DNA of 64,000 nucleotides. It comes from a virus. Below the pieces are notes generated by a model. It did no database searches and had not been told where the DNA came from. It saw only the letters and a list, made by a program, of their open reading frames with translations. The first letter of the stretch is position 1, and each line of letters begins with the position of its first letter. The stretch lies in the IMG/VR virus record IMGVR_UViG_3300021961_000070, positions 1 through 64,000 of that record, one strand, 5' to 3'. Both the position numbers and the translations under genes were made by a program. Shown one piece after another: positions 16,559 to 27,215 of this stretch.

Positions 16559-19500
16559 TTAATCCGCAGGAAGAGCAATCACCCTCAAATCTTTCACTCT
16601 AGGTATTACCGCAGGATCAGAAGAGGTCAATACAATTTTAATTGAAAATGTCTTAAACGTATCATATGTAACACCCGAAATGGATGTGTAAGTCACATAA
16701 TTGTCTGTGATCGATGGTCTATATTCAAATTCAGTAAACTCAGTTGGCGATTTTGAAGGAACTGGACTTGGATTAATTAAAGTCATTTTTTGATATGGTC
16801 TATCTTTAAATGTTGTAGAATCAAATTGACTTAATAATTTATAATATATGTGAACTTCTGTTCCTTGTGGTTTGTTTGCAGAAAGATAAACACGCAGATC
16901 GCCAGCATCAAAACCATCAGCTAAAACAATTGGTTTTGTTATGTACCTAGCATCGCAAGGTCCACCAGATTCATCAAATTCGCTGTTAATGACAATACTT
17001 GCATTTGATGAAACTGTGTCTGAATTTCCGACAACTGGGTATAATATTGTAAAATCATCTGTATAACCAGAACCACCAGAATCAACGTATATAGAAAGAA
17101 CATTTCCATTTACATCAACTTTGGTCTCTACATTAGCAGAGGTTCCACTTGAGCTAACGACAATTACACTATTAGCATTAGTATATCCCCGACCCTGATC
17201 AATTATGGTAAAATCTTCAGAACTTATTTTTGCATTGTCAATAAAATTTTCCCAAACATTCAAATATAAATGTTGTAAAGAAACGACAGGAGAAACATGA
17301 TCCGTCGTTGTAGATAATATTAATTTTACCTTGAAATCGCCATGACTTGTAAGTTTTCTTCTTCTATTACCCACAGAATACTTTTGAGATTGTCCGTATT
17401 CATAAACTTCATGCGGAGAAATTTCTTCATATTCGGTTTCTTTTAATCCATTGGCTAATGTTGTAATTATCGAATAGTTTGTAAGTGCGACATCATTGGT
17501 AAAATTAGTTATTTCATTGGTCAACAAACGCAATCTATCAACATTGAATGAAAGTCCAGGATCCGTTAGAAGATTTGGTATATTTGTTCCTGGCTTTTCT
17601 GTATCAAAAACATAAGTTGCTGTAGATGATGTTGAGAATGAACATCTATTAATTCTAAACATCAAATCTTCATTAATAAATGGAACGTATTCCATTGTAT
17701 TTTGAGATTTATACAGAGTTCCCATATATGGCTGAGATGCAACATATTCATTATTTCTAGTTGTTGATCCTTTTTCAGCGACCCAAACAGAGTAATCTGG
17801 AGAATCTGTAATTATAACTAGAGCATATAATCCAGGTTTTAGATAAACTGGCGAATAAAATTTAAAGTTTGTTGCAGTCGAAGAAACGCCTAGAGAAGGT
17901 GTCTCTGAAGTTTTAACGTCTGATGGGTATAAAACAGATACCGATTCGGGATACCAAAAGTCTGAACTTGGTGATCCGTTTACGGTAGGCCTTATTTGAA
18001 CAGATACAGGAAGATTTTCATCATCTTTGGCTCTGAAGAAGAGGTCAACGCTATCTAAAAATAACCCATTAGGATAAACGGCTTCATCAACAAAGAAAGT
18101 TTGTGCTAAAGGATCTACTGCAAATTCACCGACTTCTGTTCTCGACGTTGTAGAAAGAACTCTATCACTCGTTAACTGTCCAAGAATTCTATTTTCAATA
18201 CCGACATTTAATACAGTATCAACTAAAGTAGTTTTTCTTACAGTTAATCCTGTAGATGTATATATGGTATCTGCAAATGATATCGAATCTGCATCATAAG
18301 TATTGTTGAAAGATTCTGTAACCCTAAAATTTCTCTGTCCAGAACGGAATGTTCCCGGTCTCATAAAGAAATAACCATTTAAACGACCGAAACGATCCGT
18401 TTTATTTTTTCCAATGCTATACAGAAACTTACCTGTTTTATTTGGTGTACCACTTAAAGTTGCAGTTCTAGTGGATCCATTATAAGCAGTAATAGTAAAC
18501 TGTTCATTGACCCAAGTATTCGGATCTGAAGTCTCTCTCATCAAAATATTAATTGTATTTGCATTATAATAGTTATTCACACTCGATGAATCTCTTGTTG
18601 TTCCTCCATATATTCCAGAAGTGGAGTCTCCAAGAACAATTGTATTTCCTACTACAAGACCATAACCAGCTCGGTGATTAACTGATGTTACTGTGAAAGC
18701 GCGACCAGATTCGACGCCATATAAACTAAGACCATTCATATCATACTGAGTAAATATTGTTGCAGTATTCGATGAAGAATCACTAAAACCAGCCGCTGCC
18801 CAGCCGATTCCTGTATTTCCTGGATTAGCTCTATATGAAGCGAGTTTATGGTTTAATGTTCCGGCGTTGTCATAAATGATTATTTTTTCGCCAGGTATAA
18901 ATTTAGGTAAATTGAAAGCTGGACCACCGGTAGTTGTAGTCAATAAAACTTCATTACCTAAATAAATGCTATCCTCGACATTTTTATCATCAAAGAAATG
19001 ATAAAATGTCGTATTTGGTCTTAACTGTTGTGCTGAGAAAAATATGCCAGTTTGCTTCATATAAGGCTGAATAGCCAAATCGCTAACAAACGATCCAACA
19101 TCTACTTGTGATGCTGATGTTGAAAATTGTTGTCCAGATATTTGTGTTCCAGCAGCAATAACATTATTAATTGAAGTTGTAGTGGCACTTTCCCATATAC
19201 CCGATCTTCTTCCATTAATCACAACACCATTATTAAAATCAGTTATTTGCGTTTCTGTTGTCGAAACTGCGACTCTTTGCTGAAACCAATCTTGACTTGA
19301 TATTTGAGCAAAAGGATTATTTCTATCTGTTAGCCAGTCAGTATCATTTAATGCTTGATATTGAATCAAACTATTAATTGCATTGAATGCTTGGTTTATA
19401 CCCTGTGTTGAATTTAGTGTAACTCTAGCAGTTGTACTTGTATCGACATTTCCTTCAAACTCAGGAAATAAAGAAACTTTTCCTTTAAAGTTAGCAAAAA

Positions 19501-22500
19501 GGGCATTCGCAACAACAACAGATTTAGTTGCAAATTGTTGTCTTGCCAATTCCGCTGTAGTATAATTTAAAGTTAAAACTTTCTTATCACCAACTCCATT
19601 AAACTTTGTTGATCCAGTTGTAAGAGAAGTATTCGATAAAAGTTTAACTGTTCTCATTAAAGAGGCAGGTTTTAATTCGCCGTTTTCAACTAAATTGCGA
19701 TTATCAAAACCAACTTCTTCTCTCGTTGCTTGTAAATCTTTTGTTGTAAAATTATCGACAAAAATACCATACTTTGAACGCTCAAGACCATTTGCATCCA
19801 AAACTTTTAGTGATAGTGTGTCTTTTTCTAAAGCATTCAATGAAACATAATATTCCAGTTGTCTCAGTCTGTTTTCAATTCTGTCGATATCTCTCATCGT
19901 ATATCTACGATGATTCTTAAAGTCTGCGCGAATTAACTCCACAGTATCCGTATATGGAGGAATATAAACAGTATAAAGAATCATGTCATCAATACCGACC
20001 GTTGCAGGTATTGGATTTACGGCAGACTTCCCTTGAGCAACCGCAAATTCTCTAGATGGCTTAATTACGATCTGATCGATTCTTCCAAGGAAATAATCAA
20101 AATCCATTGAAATATTTTCTAATGGCTCGGGATTTACCGCACCAGACAAAGATGTTCCACCAATTGCTCTCGTAGGTCTGAAATCAAAGGCTGATCTTAA
20201 AGGAACAATCTTCGCATCTTCAGTATTATTAAAATAAAATATCTGATCATAAGTGAAATTTGAACCTGTTTTCAAATAAGAATCGACAGTAAACAAACCA
20301 TCATTTTGGGGGCTTGGTGCGGACTGATGTTTTAAATATTTGTATTGAACAAAAACTCTACCTCTTGGAGGAGATACGCCTCTTTTTAATTTAATAGTAG
20401 CATGGTCATAATGTGTCTTTTTTTGCCCTGTATCAAATTCATAATTATTTGTTATATTATAAGAATCATTCGTTAACATCGAAGTAGTAACATTGGCCTG
20501 GACATTTTGTGAATCAGTAATTCTAACAATTTCAATAATATCGGGAACCTGCAAACTTACAACTTTTCCTGGTGTTCTTAAATCCGTAAGAATAGAAGTA
20601 TCGGTAAAGTTTGTTGCTCCAATGTCTTGGAAAACTATACCGCCAGTAAATGATGTATTAGTTACTGTATTTGCATCATCAAGTGTATTAGCCCCTCCCA
20701 TTTCGAAAGGAACTTTCGCATGAAGATTAGCGCCACTCGTAAGAGGTATTAATTGTTTTCCTCTAATTGCACCTGTTGTAGAATTATTAGCGTTGTTTAC
20801 TTTAGAGGTAATAAACAGGTCCACTTTAACGCCAGGCACAACAACATTAATATCGAAACTGGTAGTTGAAACAGATGTAACAGTGAAGAGATTGTTTGCG
20901 AGACCTAATATTTTTCCTGGGTATATTCCATATTGTGTATTTGCAACAGAATCAGTTCTAATAAAACACAAAATGTTTTCCGTAATCAAACTATCAGAAA
21001 TTGTTCCGCTTCCTGGAGAAAATGTGAAGGTATCTGTTCCTTCGGCGGTAATACCAATTTTTCCACCAGCATCCGATGTTTTATTCAAATAAGACTTTCT
21101 CGCAAAAAAACTCATATCAGAAATTGATCCTGCTTTGATTGCCGCAAAAGGTACTTCAAATATTCTGCTAGTTCTTTGAGGCTCAGAAATGAAGGCAAAT
21201 CCTGTACTCGGAACTATAGAATCTGAGTTTATATTGCCTGCAAAGGTTACACCAGATCCGCTATTCGCTACAAGCGATCTTGCAGATTTAAAGTCAGTTT
21301 TAATTTGAACCGTATTCGATGCAGGAATAAAAGGTAATGCAGATGAAAGATTAATTGTTGATGCATTAGAACTCGTAATTAATATCGGCGATACAACTGT
21401 TCCTAAACCATCGGAAATTTGAAAATACATGTTAGCATACGCATTAACTACATTTGGCGTTAACGTTATTGGTAAAGCTATAGTAGTTGCGGAAGAGCCT
21501 GAAGCAGGTAGTGTGCCTATTAATGGAATAGTATTTGCATTAAAAACATTTACCGTTAATGAGTGTGTATTTCCTAATGTTCTATCTGTTGAATCATTAT
21601 AACGCAACATTGATACATTTAAAGTTCCTATTTTAGTTTCATTATAATCATTTTGAGATGTATTATTAATTTTGTCTTGCGTTACACAATGAATATCTAA
21701 AGAGGGGTATGTTGTAATATCTAAAGTACCGAATACAGTATCTAAAACGACTGAACTTTCATAGTTGGTAGGTAGATCATAATTGGCAGCATTTGCTACT
21801 GATCTACCTCTGTCCATCGTTAATGTTGTTGGAGCTATTGTCTGAAATTCATACCCCGATACATATGCTTTTCCTGGATCCAGAACAACACTAAATTTTC
21901 CATTAGCTTCATCACCTTCTTCAATAGAAATCACAAAAGGATCAACAGTATAATTTCCTGATTCATCATAAGTTCTTCTCGCCAATGTTTTTTCTATTTC
22001 ACTATAAACTGGGTATTCTATTTCTTTCGTTTTAACATCATCAACTAGACGAATAACCTCAAAAAAGGTTGATATATCGGAAGAATCAATAGTTCTTTTT
22101 GAAAGTCTTGTAACGATCTGAAATCTATTGGCTCCTGGAGCCTGATAATTAAATGCTCCTTGAGCTGGGTCTAAAAGAGAAACATCATCAATTTCATCAA
22201 CAACATTTTCTTCAAACTCAACACCAATTTTATAAGACGGTTTAGCATTAATCGTAGAACTATTACCTAATCGATAATAAGTTTCAACAACTAAAAATTG
22301 AGGAGTAACTTTTACAAATTGCCCTTTAAAATAATAAACTCCCTCTTGGATACTTGCAACGAAGGATCCACCAGTAGCAGAGGTGCTTTTTAAAGTAGCA
22401 AAAATGTCTTGACCACGAATGCGAAGAGATTCGCTTTCAGCAAAACGATCTCCACTCAAATATTTTAAAATTAGAACAGGATTTGCCCCTGAAGTGTCTA

Positions 22501-22834
22501 TATCAATAACTTTGGCAACAACAGATTTTGATCCACCAAAAGAAACAATTGTTTTATCCAAAAATTGGGTTGGTGTTATATCAACACCGTTGTATTGAGT
22601 TTCTAAAACAATATAATTAGCTTTTCTATCTAAAGAAATTTTTCCACCAATAATCGGGCTTCCGTTTTTGAAAATATGATTGCCAAACTTTTCAATTTGA
22701 TTAGCTAGAATTGATTGAAGCTGCGTTAATTCTCTGGCCTGAACAGAATAACCTGGTCGAAATAAAACTCTCAAAAAGTTTTTATTTTCATCAAAGTCAT
22801 CATAGTATGGGTCGTAATTGAAAAGAGTTGTCAT
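16559..22834 (-). CDS. Giant virion structural protein, DUF4815-like
   Basis: 2091 residues. The N-terminus MTTLFNYDPYYDDFDENKNFLRVLFRPGYSVQARELTQLQSILANQIEKFGNHIF is the signature of the DUF4815 N-terminal domain of large baseplate-associated proteins of T4-like aquatic phages. Around residues 1030-1060 is a helical segment (YTMRDIDRIENRLRQLEYYVSLNALEKD). The remainder is β-rich, with YFMRPGTFRSGQRNFRV and DPLAQTFFVDEAVYPNGLFLDSVDLFF, the latter common in large baseplate or fibre-base proteins; the end carries DLRVYLSANKPQGTEVHIYYKLLS. Placed between gp8 and the fibres, it probably links baseplate periphery and fibres (the gp9/gp10/gp12 place in T4). Exact equivalence not shown. Confidence 0.75.
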   Translation of the reverse strand: MTTLFNYDPYYDDFDENKNFLRVLFRPGYSVQARELTQLQSILANQIEKFGNHIFKNGSPIIGGKISLDRKANYIVLETQYNGVDITPTQFLDKTIVSFGGSKSVVAKVIDIDTSGANPVLILKYLSGDRFAESESLRIRGQDIFATLKSTSATGGSFVASIQEGVYYFKGQFVKVTPQFLVVETYYRLGNSSTINAKPSYKIGVEFEENVVDEIDDVSLLDPAQGAFNYQAPGANRFQIVTRLSKRTIDSSDISTFFEVIRLVDDVKTKEIEYPVYSEIEKTLARRTYDESGNYTVDPFVISIEEGDEANGKFSVVLDPGKAYVSGYEFQTIAPTTLTMDRGRSVANAANYDLPTNYESSVVLDTVFGTLDITTYPSLDIHCVTQDKINNTSQNDYNETKIGTLNVSMLRYNDSTDRTLGNTHSLTVNVFNANTIPLIGTLPASGSSATTIALPITLTPNVVNAYANMYFQISDGLGTVVSPILITSSNASTINLSSALPFIPASNTVQIKTDFKSARSLVANSGSGVTFAGNINSDSIVPSTGFAFISEPQRTSRIFEVPFAAIKAGSISDMSFFARKSYLNKTSDAGGKIGITAEGTDTFTFSPGSGTISDSLITENILCFIRTDSVANTQYGIYPGKILGLANNLFTVTSVSTTSFDINVVVPGVKVDLFITSKVNNANNSTTGAIRGKQLIPLTSGANLHAKVPFEMGGANTLDDANTVTNTSFTGGIVFQDIGATNFTDTSILTDLRTPGKVVSLQVPDIIEIVRITDSQNVQANVTTSMLTNDSYNITNNYEFDTGQKKTHYDHATIKLKRGVSPPRGRVFVQYKYLKHQSAPSPQNDGLFTVDSYLKTGSNFTYDQIFYFNNTEDAKIVPLRSAFDFRPTRAIGGTSLSGAVNPEPLENISMDFDYFLGRIDQIVIKPSREFAVAQGKSAVNPIPATVGIDDMILYTVYIPPYTDTVELIRADFKNHRRYTMRDIDRIENRLRQLEYYVSLNALEKDTLSLKVLDANGLERSKYGIFVDNFTTKDLQATREEVGFDNRNLVENGELKPASLMRTVKLLSNTSLTTGSTKFNGVGDKKVLTLNYTTAELARQQFATKSVVVANALFANFKGKVSLFPEFEGNVDTSTTARVTLNSTQGINQAFNAINSLIQYQALNDTDWLTDRNNPFAQISSQDWFQQRVAVSTTETQITDFNNGVVINGRRSGIWESATTTSINNVIAAGTQISGQQFSTSASQVDVGSFVSDLAIQPYMKQTGIFFSAQQLRPNTTFYHFFDDKNVEDSIYLGNEVLLTTTTGGPAFNLPKFIPGEKIIIYDNAGTLNHKLASYRANPGNTGIGWAAAGFSDSSSNTATIFTQYDMNGLSLYGVESGRAFTVTSVNHRAGYGLVVGNTIVLGDSTSGIYGGTTRDSSSVNNYYNANTINILMRETSDPNTWVNEQFTITAYNGSTRTATLSGTPNKTGKFLYSIGKNKTDRFGRLNGYFFMRPGTFRSGQRNFRVTESFNNTYDADSISFADTIYTSTGLTVRKTTLVDTVLNVGIENRILGQLTSDRVLSTTSRTEVGEFAVDPLAQTFFVDEAVYPNGLFLDSVDLFFRAKDDENLPVSVQIRPTVNGSPSSDFWYPESVSVLYPSDVKTSETPSLGVSSTATNFKFYSPVYLKPGLYALVIITDSPDYSVWVAEKGSTTRNNEYVASQPYMGTLYKSQNTMEYVPFINEDLMFRINRCSFSTSSTATYVFDTEKPGTNIPNLLTDPGLSFNVDRLRLLTNEITNFTNDVALTNYSIITTLANGLKETEYEEISPHEVYEYGQSQKYSVGNRRRKLTSHGDFKVKLILSTTTDHVSPVVSLQHLYLNVWENFIDNAKISSEDFTIIDQGRGYTNANSVIVVSSSGTSANVETKVDVNGNVLSIYVDSGGSGYTDDFTILYPVVGNSDTVSSNASIVINSEFDESGGPCDARYITKPIVLADGFDAGDLRVYLSANKPQGTEVHIYYKLLSQFDSTTFKDRPYQKMTLINPSPVPSKSPTEFTEFEYRPSITDNYVTYTSISGVTYDTFKTFSIKIVLTSSDPAVIPRVKDLRVIALPAD

Positions 22835-22845
22835 TTATTCCTCGT

Positions 22846-24171
22846 TTAAAAGCTCAATACGAAACGAATTCTTTCTGTTTGAGATGCATCCCTACTTATG
22901 GGCAATTTATCAGATATGTATAATATTTTTCCTGAATAAGGTTTGAGATTTGGATTTAAAAATGAATTTACAACCCTAATCGAACCTGAAGTTAATCCCC
23001 AAATTGTTTTATTGGTTTCTAAAGTGCCTTTTATATTATTCAAAAAAATGAAATTTTCAACAGGATCAAAAGAAATTACATCGGCACTAAAGGTAGATGT
23101 TGCATAAGAGTCACCCTGATAAACGATTTCATCGGTACTGAAATCTCCAACACCAGGAGAAACTTTGACTTTCGTGTATAGTGTATATTTAGAAGCAGAT
23201 GCTAAAGTTGTTGATCCGTACAACAGAGGATTTTGAACTAAAACTACTTCTCGAAAATCATTATCGACAGGTAAAGTAGAAGTTTCACTCTGATCAAAAT
23301 CTACCGTGAACATTACCGAAGAAGCACCTAATTCATAAACTGGATCATATCCGTGACCATCAACTGGAGCAATAGAAACGACAGCACTTGCATCTGAACC
23401 TACTCCGCCTGTTACATCTTGAAAAGTTAAATTGGCGAAAGTATAATTTGTTCCTCTATTCTGAATAATAATATTTTGAACTTGTCCGTTAGCCACATTA
23501 GCTTTAAGTATAGCGCCAGTACCATCACCTTCTATACTTATTATGCCTTGTGTTCCACCGTTAGTATAATTGTTACCTGAATTTGTTATTGTAACGACAT
23601 CTATTGATCCTGGTTCGGCTGCGGCACGAACGAATTTATTATATACAACCGGCATCCATTCTTGCGTTAAGAATTTCTGTTTTTGTAAAGACGTTAATGT
23701 CAACATATACTTCCACTTATAACCATCGGAAGTTTGAACGTAAGGTTCTTCTAGAGAAGTTGTCGATAAAGTTAGTTGAGGCTCATCTGTGGAAGCAACA
23801 GAACTATTATTTGATAAACATTTAAATACTTGATCTTTGGAATTTAAAACATAAAAATTTGAACTTGATTCGTATGTATTATAAACAGTATTCGATGTCC
23901 AATTTATTCTAGGAACAACTAGAGAAGAATTCTCAATAGACAATTGTTTAGCGTAAATTCCTCTTTTATAGTAGTCGTTTTGTGCTACTATAGATTGTTG
24001 TGGAGTTGGAGCAACTTCGGTGCCAGTGTTCCAAGGTAATTGTTTACCTATAAAAGCATAGACATAAGATTTTTTTTCTGCCGGCAAATAGGAATTAGCA
24101 CCAATTTCAAGTAAATTATATACTTGTTTGGCTAATGTTATTTTGAAATTATTAGTAATAATAGATGGCAT
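22846..24171 (-). CDS. gp8: Baseplate wedge protein gp8-type
   Basis: 441 residues. MPSIITNNFKITLAKQVYNLL, YVYAFIGKQLPW, INWTSNTVYNTYESS, FYVLNSKDQVFKCLSNN and SDGYKWKYMLTLTS form the characteristic series of the gp8 wedge family in T4-like aquatic phages. gp8 joins the gp7-gp6-gp10 wedge of the baseplate. It lies immediately downstream of the gp7-type gene with a 9-base gap, as in related genomes. It is somewhat longer than T4 gp8 (334 residues), as usual for this branch. Confidence 0.75.
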   Translation of the reverse strand: MPSIITNNFKITLAKQVYNLLEIGANSYLPAEKKSYVYAFIGKQLPWNTGTEVAPTPQQSIVAQNDYYKRGIYAKQLSIENSSLVVPRINWTSNTVYNTYESSSNFYVLNSKDQVFKCLSNNSSVASTDEPQLTLSTTSLEEPYVQTSDGYKWKYMLTLTSLQKQKFLTQEWMPVVYNKFVRAAAEPGSIDVVTITNSGNNYTNGGTQGIISIEGDGTGAILKANVANGQVQNIIIQNRGTNYTFANLTFQDVTGGVGSDASAVVSIAPVDGHGYDPVYELGASSVMFTVDFDQSETSTLPVDNDFREVVLVQNPLLYGSTTLASASKYTLYTKVKVSPGVGDFSTDEIVYQGDSYATSTFSADVISFDPVENFIFLNNIKGTLETNKTIWGLTSGSIRVVNSFLNPNLKPYSGKILYISDKLPISRDASQTERIRFVLSF

Positions 24172-24179
24172 GTTTTTAT

Positions 24180-27100
24180 TTATCTAACTTTTTGAATGGT
24201 TGCTGAAAGATTGCTTCCACTTGCTTTAAATTTAGTCGTAGTTATAATAGTATTTGCATTTACTGAATTTGCTTTAGCTACTTCAGAATAGACTAAATTC
24301 ATAGTTGCTGAGGTTGAAGTGACATTAATTGTTGTACTTAGTAATGCAAAATTAGAATTGGTTATGGACTGTATCGTAACGGTATTTCCTGTTGATAGGT
24401 AGATTGTATCACCTTCTTGTAAGTCATTAATAAAATTGACATCGTTTGCGATACCAGTTAGTACATTGGATCCACTAGTTACATTTACTGTATTTTGCAG
24501 GGTTTTGTGAACATTTGAAAGTATAATTATATCACCAACATTTACTAATTGCTGTAGATTTGCTGAAACATTTGTTGTCGTTATTGTGTTCGAATTTATT
24601 CCTATATTATAACTATCTGCTAAAGAAGTTACTGTAATAAAATCTGAAGAATTGGATGTCGGAATAATTTCGAAATTATCAATATTTCGAACGACAAGAG
24701 TTTTTGTACCGATAGGATGAACAAGATCATTCAAAGGCTTCTTAAAATCTGCATAATCGGTTTCGGATTTTATTACATAAGAGAAGTTGTGATATTTTTC
24801 CGAATCTTGCAATTTCTTATCAGCACTAACTTGACCATCAGTGTTGAGGTAAATACCTGGATATCTTATCAAGCCATTTTCAAATTTAGCAGTGGCTTTC
24901 GCAGTTCCATCTCCATAAGCAACAAAAGACGTTACATTCGAACTTACTGCATTTAAAGAAATTGAGCTATCGTATATCAATCTTCTTGCTGTGTTGATAG
25001 TACCGATATAATCAAAAACTCTGAGCAAACCGCTAGACTGATTAAATGAATCTACTGTGGCTTTAAATGAAAAGTTTGAATTTGATGTACCTTGATAAAC
25101 TGTGGTATTTGCAACAAAAAGAGTTCCTGGTGTTATACCAGTTGTTTGAATGTCTGCATTTCTCAATGAAACTTTAGGTGAAGAAATATAATCATAACCG
25201 TAACTTATAACTCTAATGCTGGAAATTGCTCCAACTCTAGATGTCGTTAATGAATAGGATTCACCATCACCAGTTATTTCCGAAACGGTAAGATTGGCAC
25301 CTGTACCACCAGATGTCTGTATGGTTAGAGTAGGTAAAGATGTTCTACTATAACCCTCACCTCCAATTACATATGCGTTTGAAGAATGATTATTTAAAGT
25401 TACTCCTACTATTGATCCTAGAGCATTTACTGTTACATATCCATTCGCACCATAGCCACTACCTCCAGTAAAAATTAAAACTTCTCCGTTGGCATAATTT
25501 AAACCAGGAGAATTTATAGAAATTCTACCTAGAGATCCAAGTTTATATAAATCTCTTCTATTAACTTTATACACTCTAGCCAAAACATCATTAGCGAATG
25601 GCTCAGAAAAATATAAAGTATTACTATCGACATATTCAACTTCTCGAATCTCTTCACCGATTTGAGTTCCTGCCTGAGAAATATAACTTATTCTTACATA
25701 GTCTCCAGTTTCGATAAGAGAAGGTAAATTTCCTGTTGATGTTGCATTATTCGATACTAGCGAAGTGCCTTTTACAATAGATACACTACCTAATATTAAA
25801 TCATCTGTATACTCTTCCAAATAAAAACTATAAGTCTCAACTTGTGGCTTACTTCTATAACCACCACCAGATCCATCAATCGTTACAAATGATATTGGAT
25901 AAACATTTATACTATTAAAAGAAGATAAATTACTAATTAATTGTGATCTAATATTAGCAATTACTCCTCCTGCTTTGATGAGAGAGACTCCACTTGTTGT
26001 AGTTGGAAAATTATTTGCTACCTCTAATGTTGTATTGTTTGTTATGAGTGTAACTTCTTGAAGGAAACCACCAAAATATACCGCATCTCCAACTGATAAT
26101 TGTGTAGTAAATGAAGTCCCTGATCCTGTAACTACATTTCCCGTCGATGAAATGCTTGCAGTACCAGTTAATGTTACATTTGATCCCGTGATAATATTAG
26201 AAACGATTGTGCTAGTGAGATTCATCGTTCTAACTATATCTTCATCAATAAGAGAAATGTTTGCTCTGGCTTCTTGTCCAAATGCGGTATTTTCAAAACC
26301 GCCCTGGAAATCTATTAAAGAAGATCCTGGAAAATCTATCTGACTTCTAAATCCAAACCCACCATTTTCAACAACAATATCAGTAATTGAGCCTTTAGTA
26401 ACATCACCAACATAAGCTAATGCACCTATAGGATTAGCAGATTCAGGATTTAAACCTCCAACAATACTAACAGGATCACCATCATAATTATTTTCTGGTT
26501 CATAACCTCTATAGAGAAGACCTCTATTGCTGGGATTTATTTTAATTTCTGATAGAGAACCAATCAAACGTCCTGTAACTGTTACAGGTAATTCAGTTAT
26601 TGAATCGTTATAAGTTGCTGTGACCGTCTCACCCGTTTCATAAAGTCTTTCAATATTTGAAATGTAAACTTCAATATAAGAGACACCTAACTGTCTATCT
26701 ACAGATCGTATTACTTTCTCAACTATAGACGTTGCTTTAGAAGAAACTCCTTGCAAAATACATTTTTCAATATTAAAAATATTATTATCATTCGTATCAA
26801 TACGAAGGGCTAAAGGTAAAACCCATTTACCATCAGAAGCTTTTAGAATATCTTCTTTAGGATAATAAATTTCTATGTCATCATTATATAATGCTTTGAA
26901 TAAAAATTTAAGAGATTCTTGAGTTCCGCTAGACTTATAAAAATTAGAAACGAGTTTTAAAAATAATCTCTTATCTGCTATTACATTAGCTGGAAAATAA
27001 GGTAATAAATCTTGTTTTAATTTTTCAATATAGAAAGAATCAGCAGTATCGACATCATGCGAATCTTTTAGTGCATCGATCTCATAGTATACTTTATCGG

Positions 27101-27215
27101 TTTGTTCTAACCATTCATAATATTTTTCTAAAAAAGTTACGAATGTAGGATGATCACTTCTTACAAAATCCGGTAATTGTCTTTTTACCAGAGATGATGT
27201 TTTAAAATTTTGCAT
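24180..27215 (-). CDS. gp7: Baseplate wedge initiator gp7-type
   Basis: 1011 residues. Begins MQNFKTSSLVKRQLPDFVRSDHPTFVTFLEKYYEWLEQ, then LKQDLLPYFPANVIADKRLFLKLVSNFYKSSGTQESLKFLFKALY. This is the hallmark N-terminal helical domain of gp7 in aquatic T4-like phages. Multiple GGxGY-type β elements (VENGGFGFRS, INSPGLNYANGEVLIFTGGSGYGANGYV, GGEGYSRTSLP) occur in the middle. gp7 forms the wedge core with gp10, gp8 and gp6. Stop and the preceding gene's start overlap by one base (ATAATG style junction at 27215), so it is translationally coupled to gp6. Confidence 0.8.
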   Translation of the reverse strand: MQNFKTSSLVKRQLPDFVRSDHPTFVTFLEKYYEWLEQTDKVYYEIDALKDSHDVDTADSFYIEKLKQDLLPYFPANVIADKRLFLKLVSNFYKSSGTQESLKFLFKALYNDDIEIYYPKEDILKASDGKWVLPLALRIDTNDNNIFNIEKCILQGVSSKATSIVEKVIRSVDRQLGVSYIEVYISNIERLYETGETVTATYNDSITELPVTVTGRLIGSLSEIKINPSNRGLLYRGYEPENNYDGDPVSIVGGLNPESANPIGALAYVGDVTKGSITDIVVENGGFGFRSQIDFPGSSLIDFQGGFENTAFGQEARANISLIDEDIVRTMNLTSTIVSNIITGSNVTLTGTASISSTGNVVTGSGTSFTTQLSVGDAVYFGGFLQEVTLITNNTTLEVANNFPTTTSGVSLIKAGGVIANIRSQLISNLSSFNSINVYPISFVTIDGSGGGYRSKPQVETYSFYLEEYTDDLILGSVSIVKGTSLVSNNATSTGNLPSLIETGDYVRISYISQAGTQIGEEIREVEYVDSNTLYFSEPFANDVLARVYKVNRRDLYKLGSLGRISINSPGLNYANGEVLIFTGGSGYGANGYVTVNALGSIVGVTLNNHSSNAYVIGGEGYSRTSLPTLTIQTSGGTGANLTVSEITGDGESYSLTTSRVGAISSIRVISYGYDYISSPKVSLRNADIQTTGITPGTLFVANTTVYQGTSNSNFSFKATVDSFNQSSGLLRVFDYIGTINTARRLIYDSSISLNAVSSNVTSFVAYGDGTAKATAKFENGLIRYPGIYLNTDGQVSADKKLQDSEKYHNFSYVIKSETDYADFKKPLNDLVHPIGTKTLVVRNIDNFEIIPTSNSSDFITVTSLADSYNIGINSNTITTTNVSANLQQLVNVGDIIILSNVHKTLQNTVNVTSGSNVLTGIANDVNFINDLQEGDTIYLSTGNTVTIQSITNSNFALLSTTINVTSTSATMNLVYSEVAKANSVNANTIITTTKFKASGSNLSATIQKVR

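Noticed and set aside
24175-24182. GATAAATA before gp8 as late promoter
   Set aside because: It lies 3 bases before the start codon and overlaps the gp7 stop codon context, too close for a transcription start upstream of the ATG. The similar AATAAATA at ~29698 before gp25 was rejected for the same reason.
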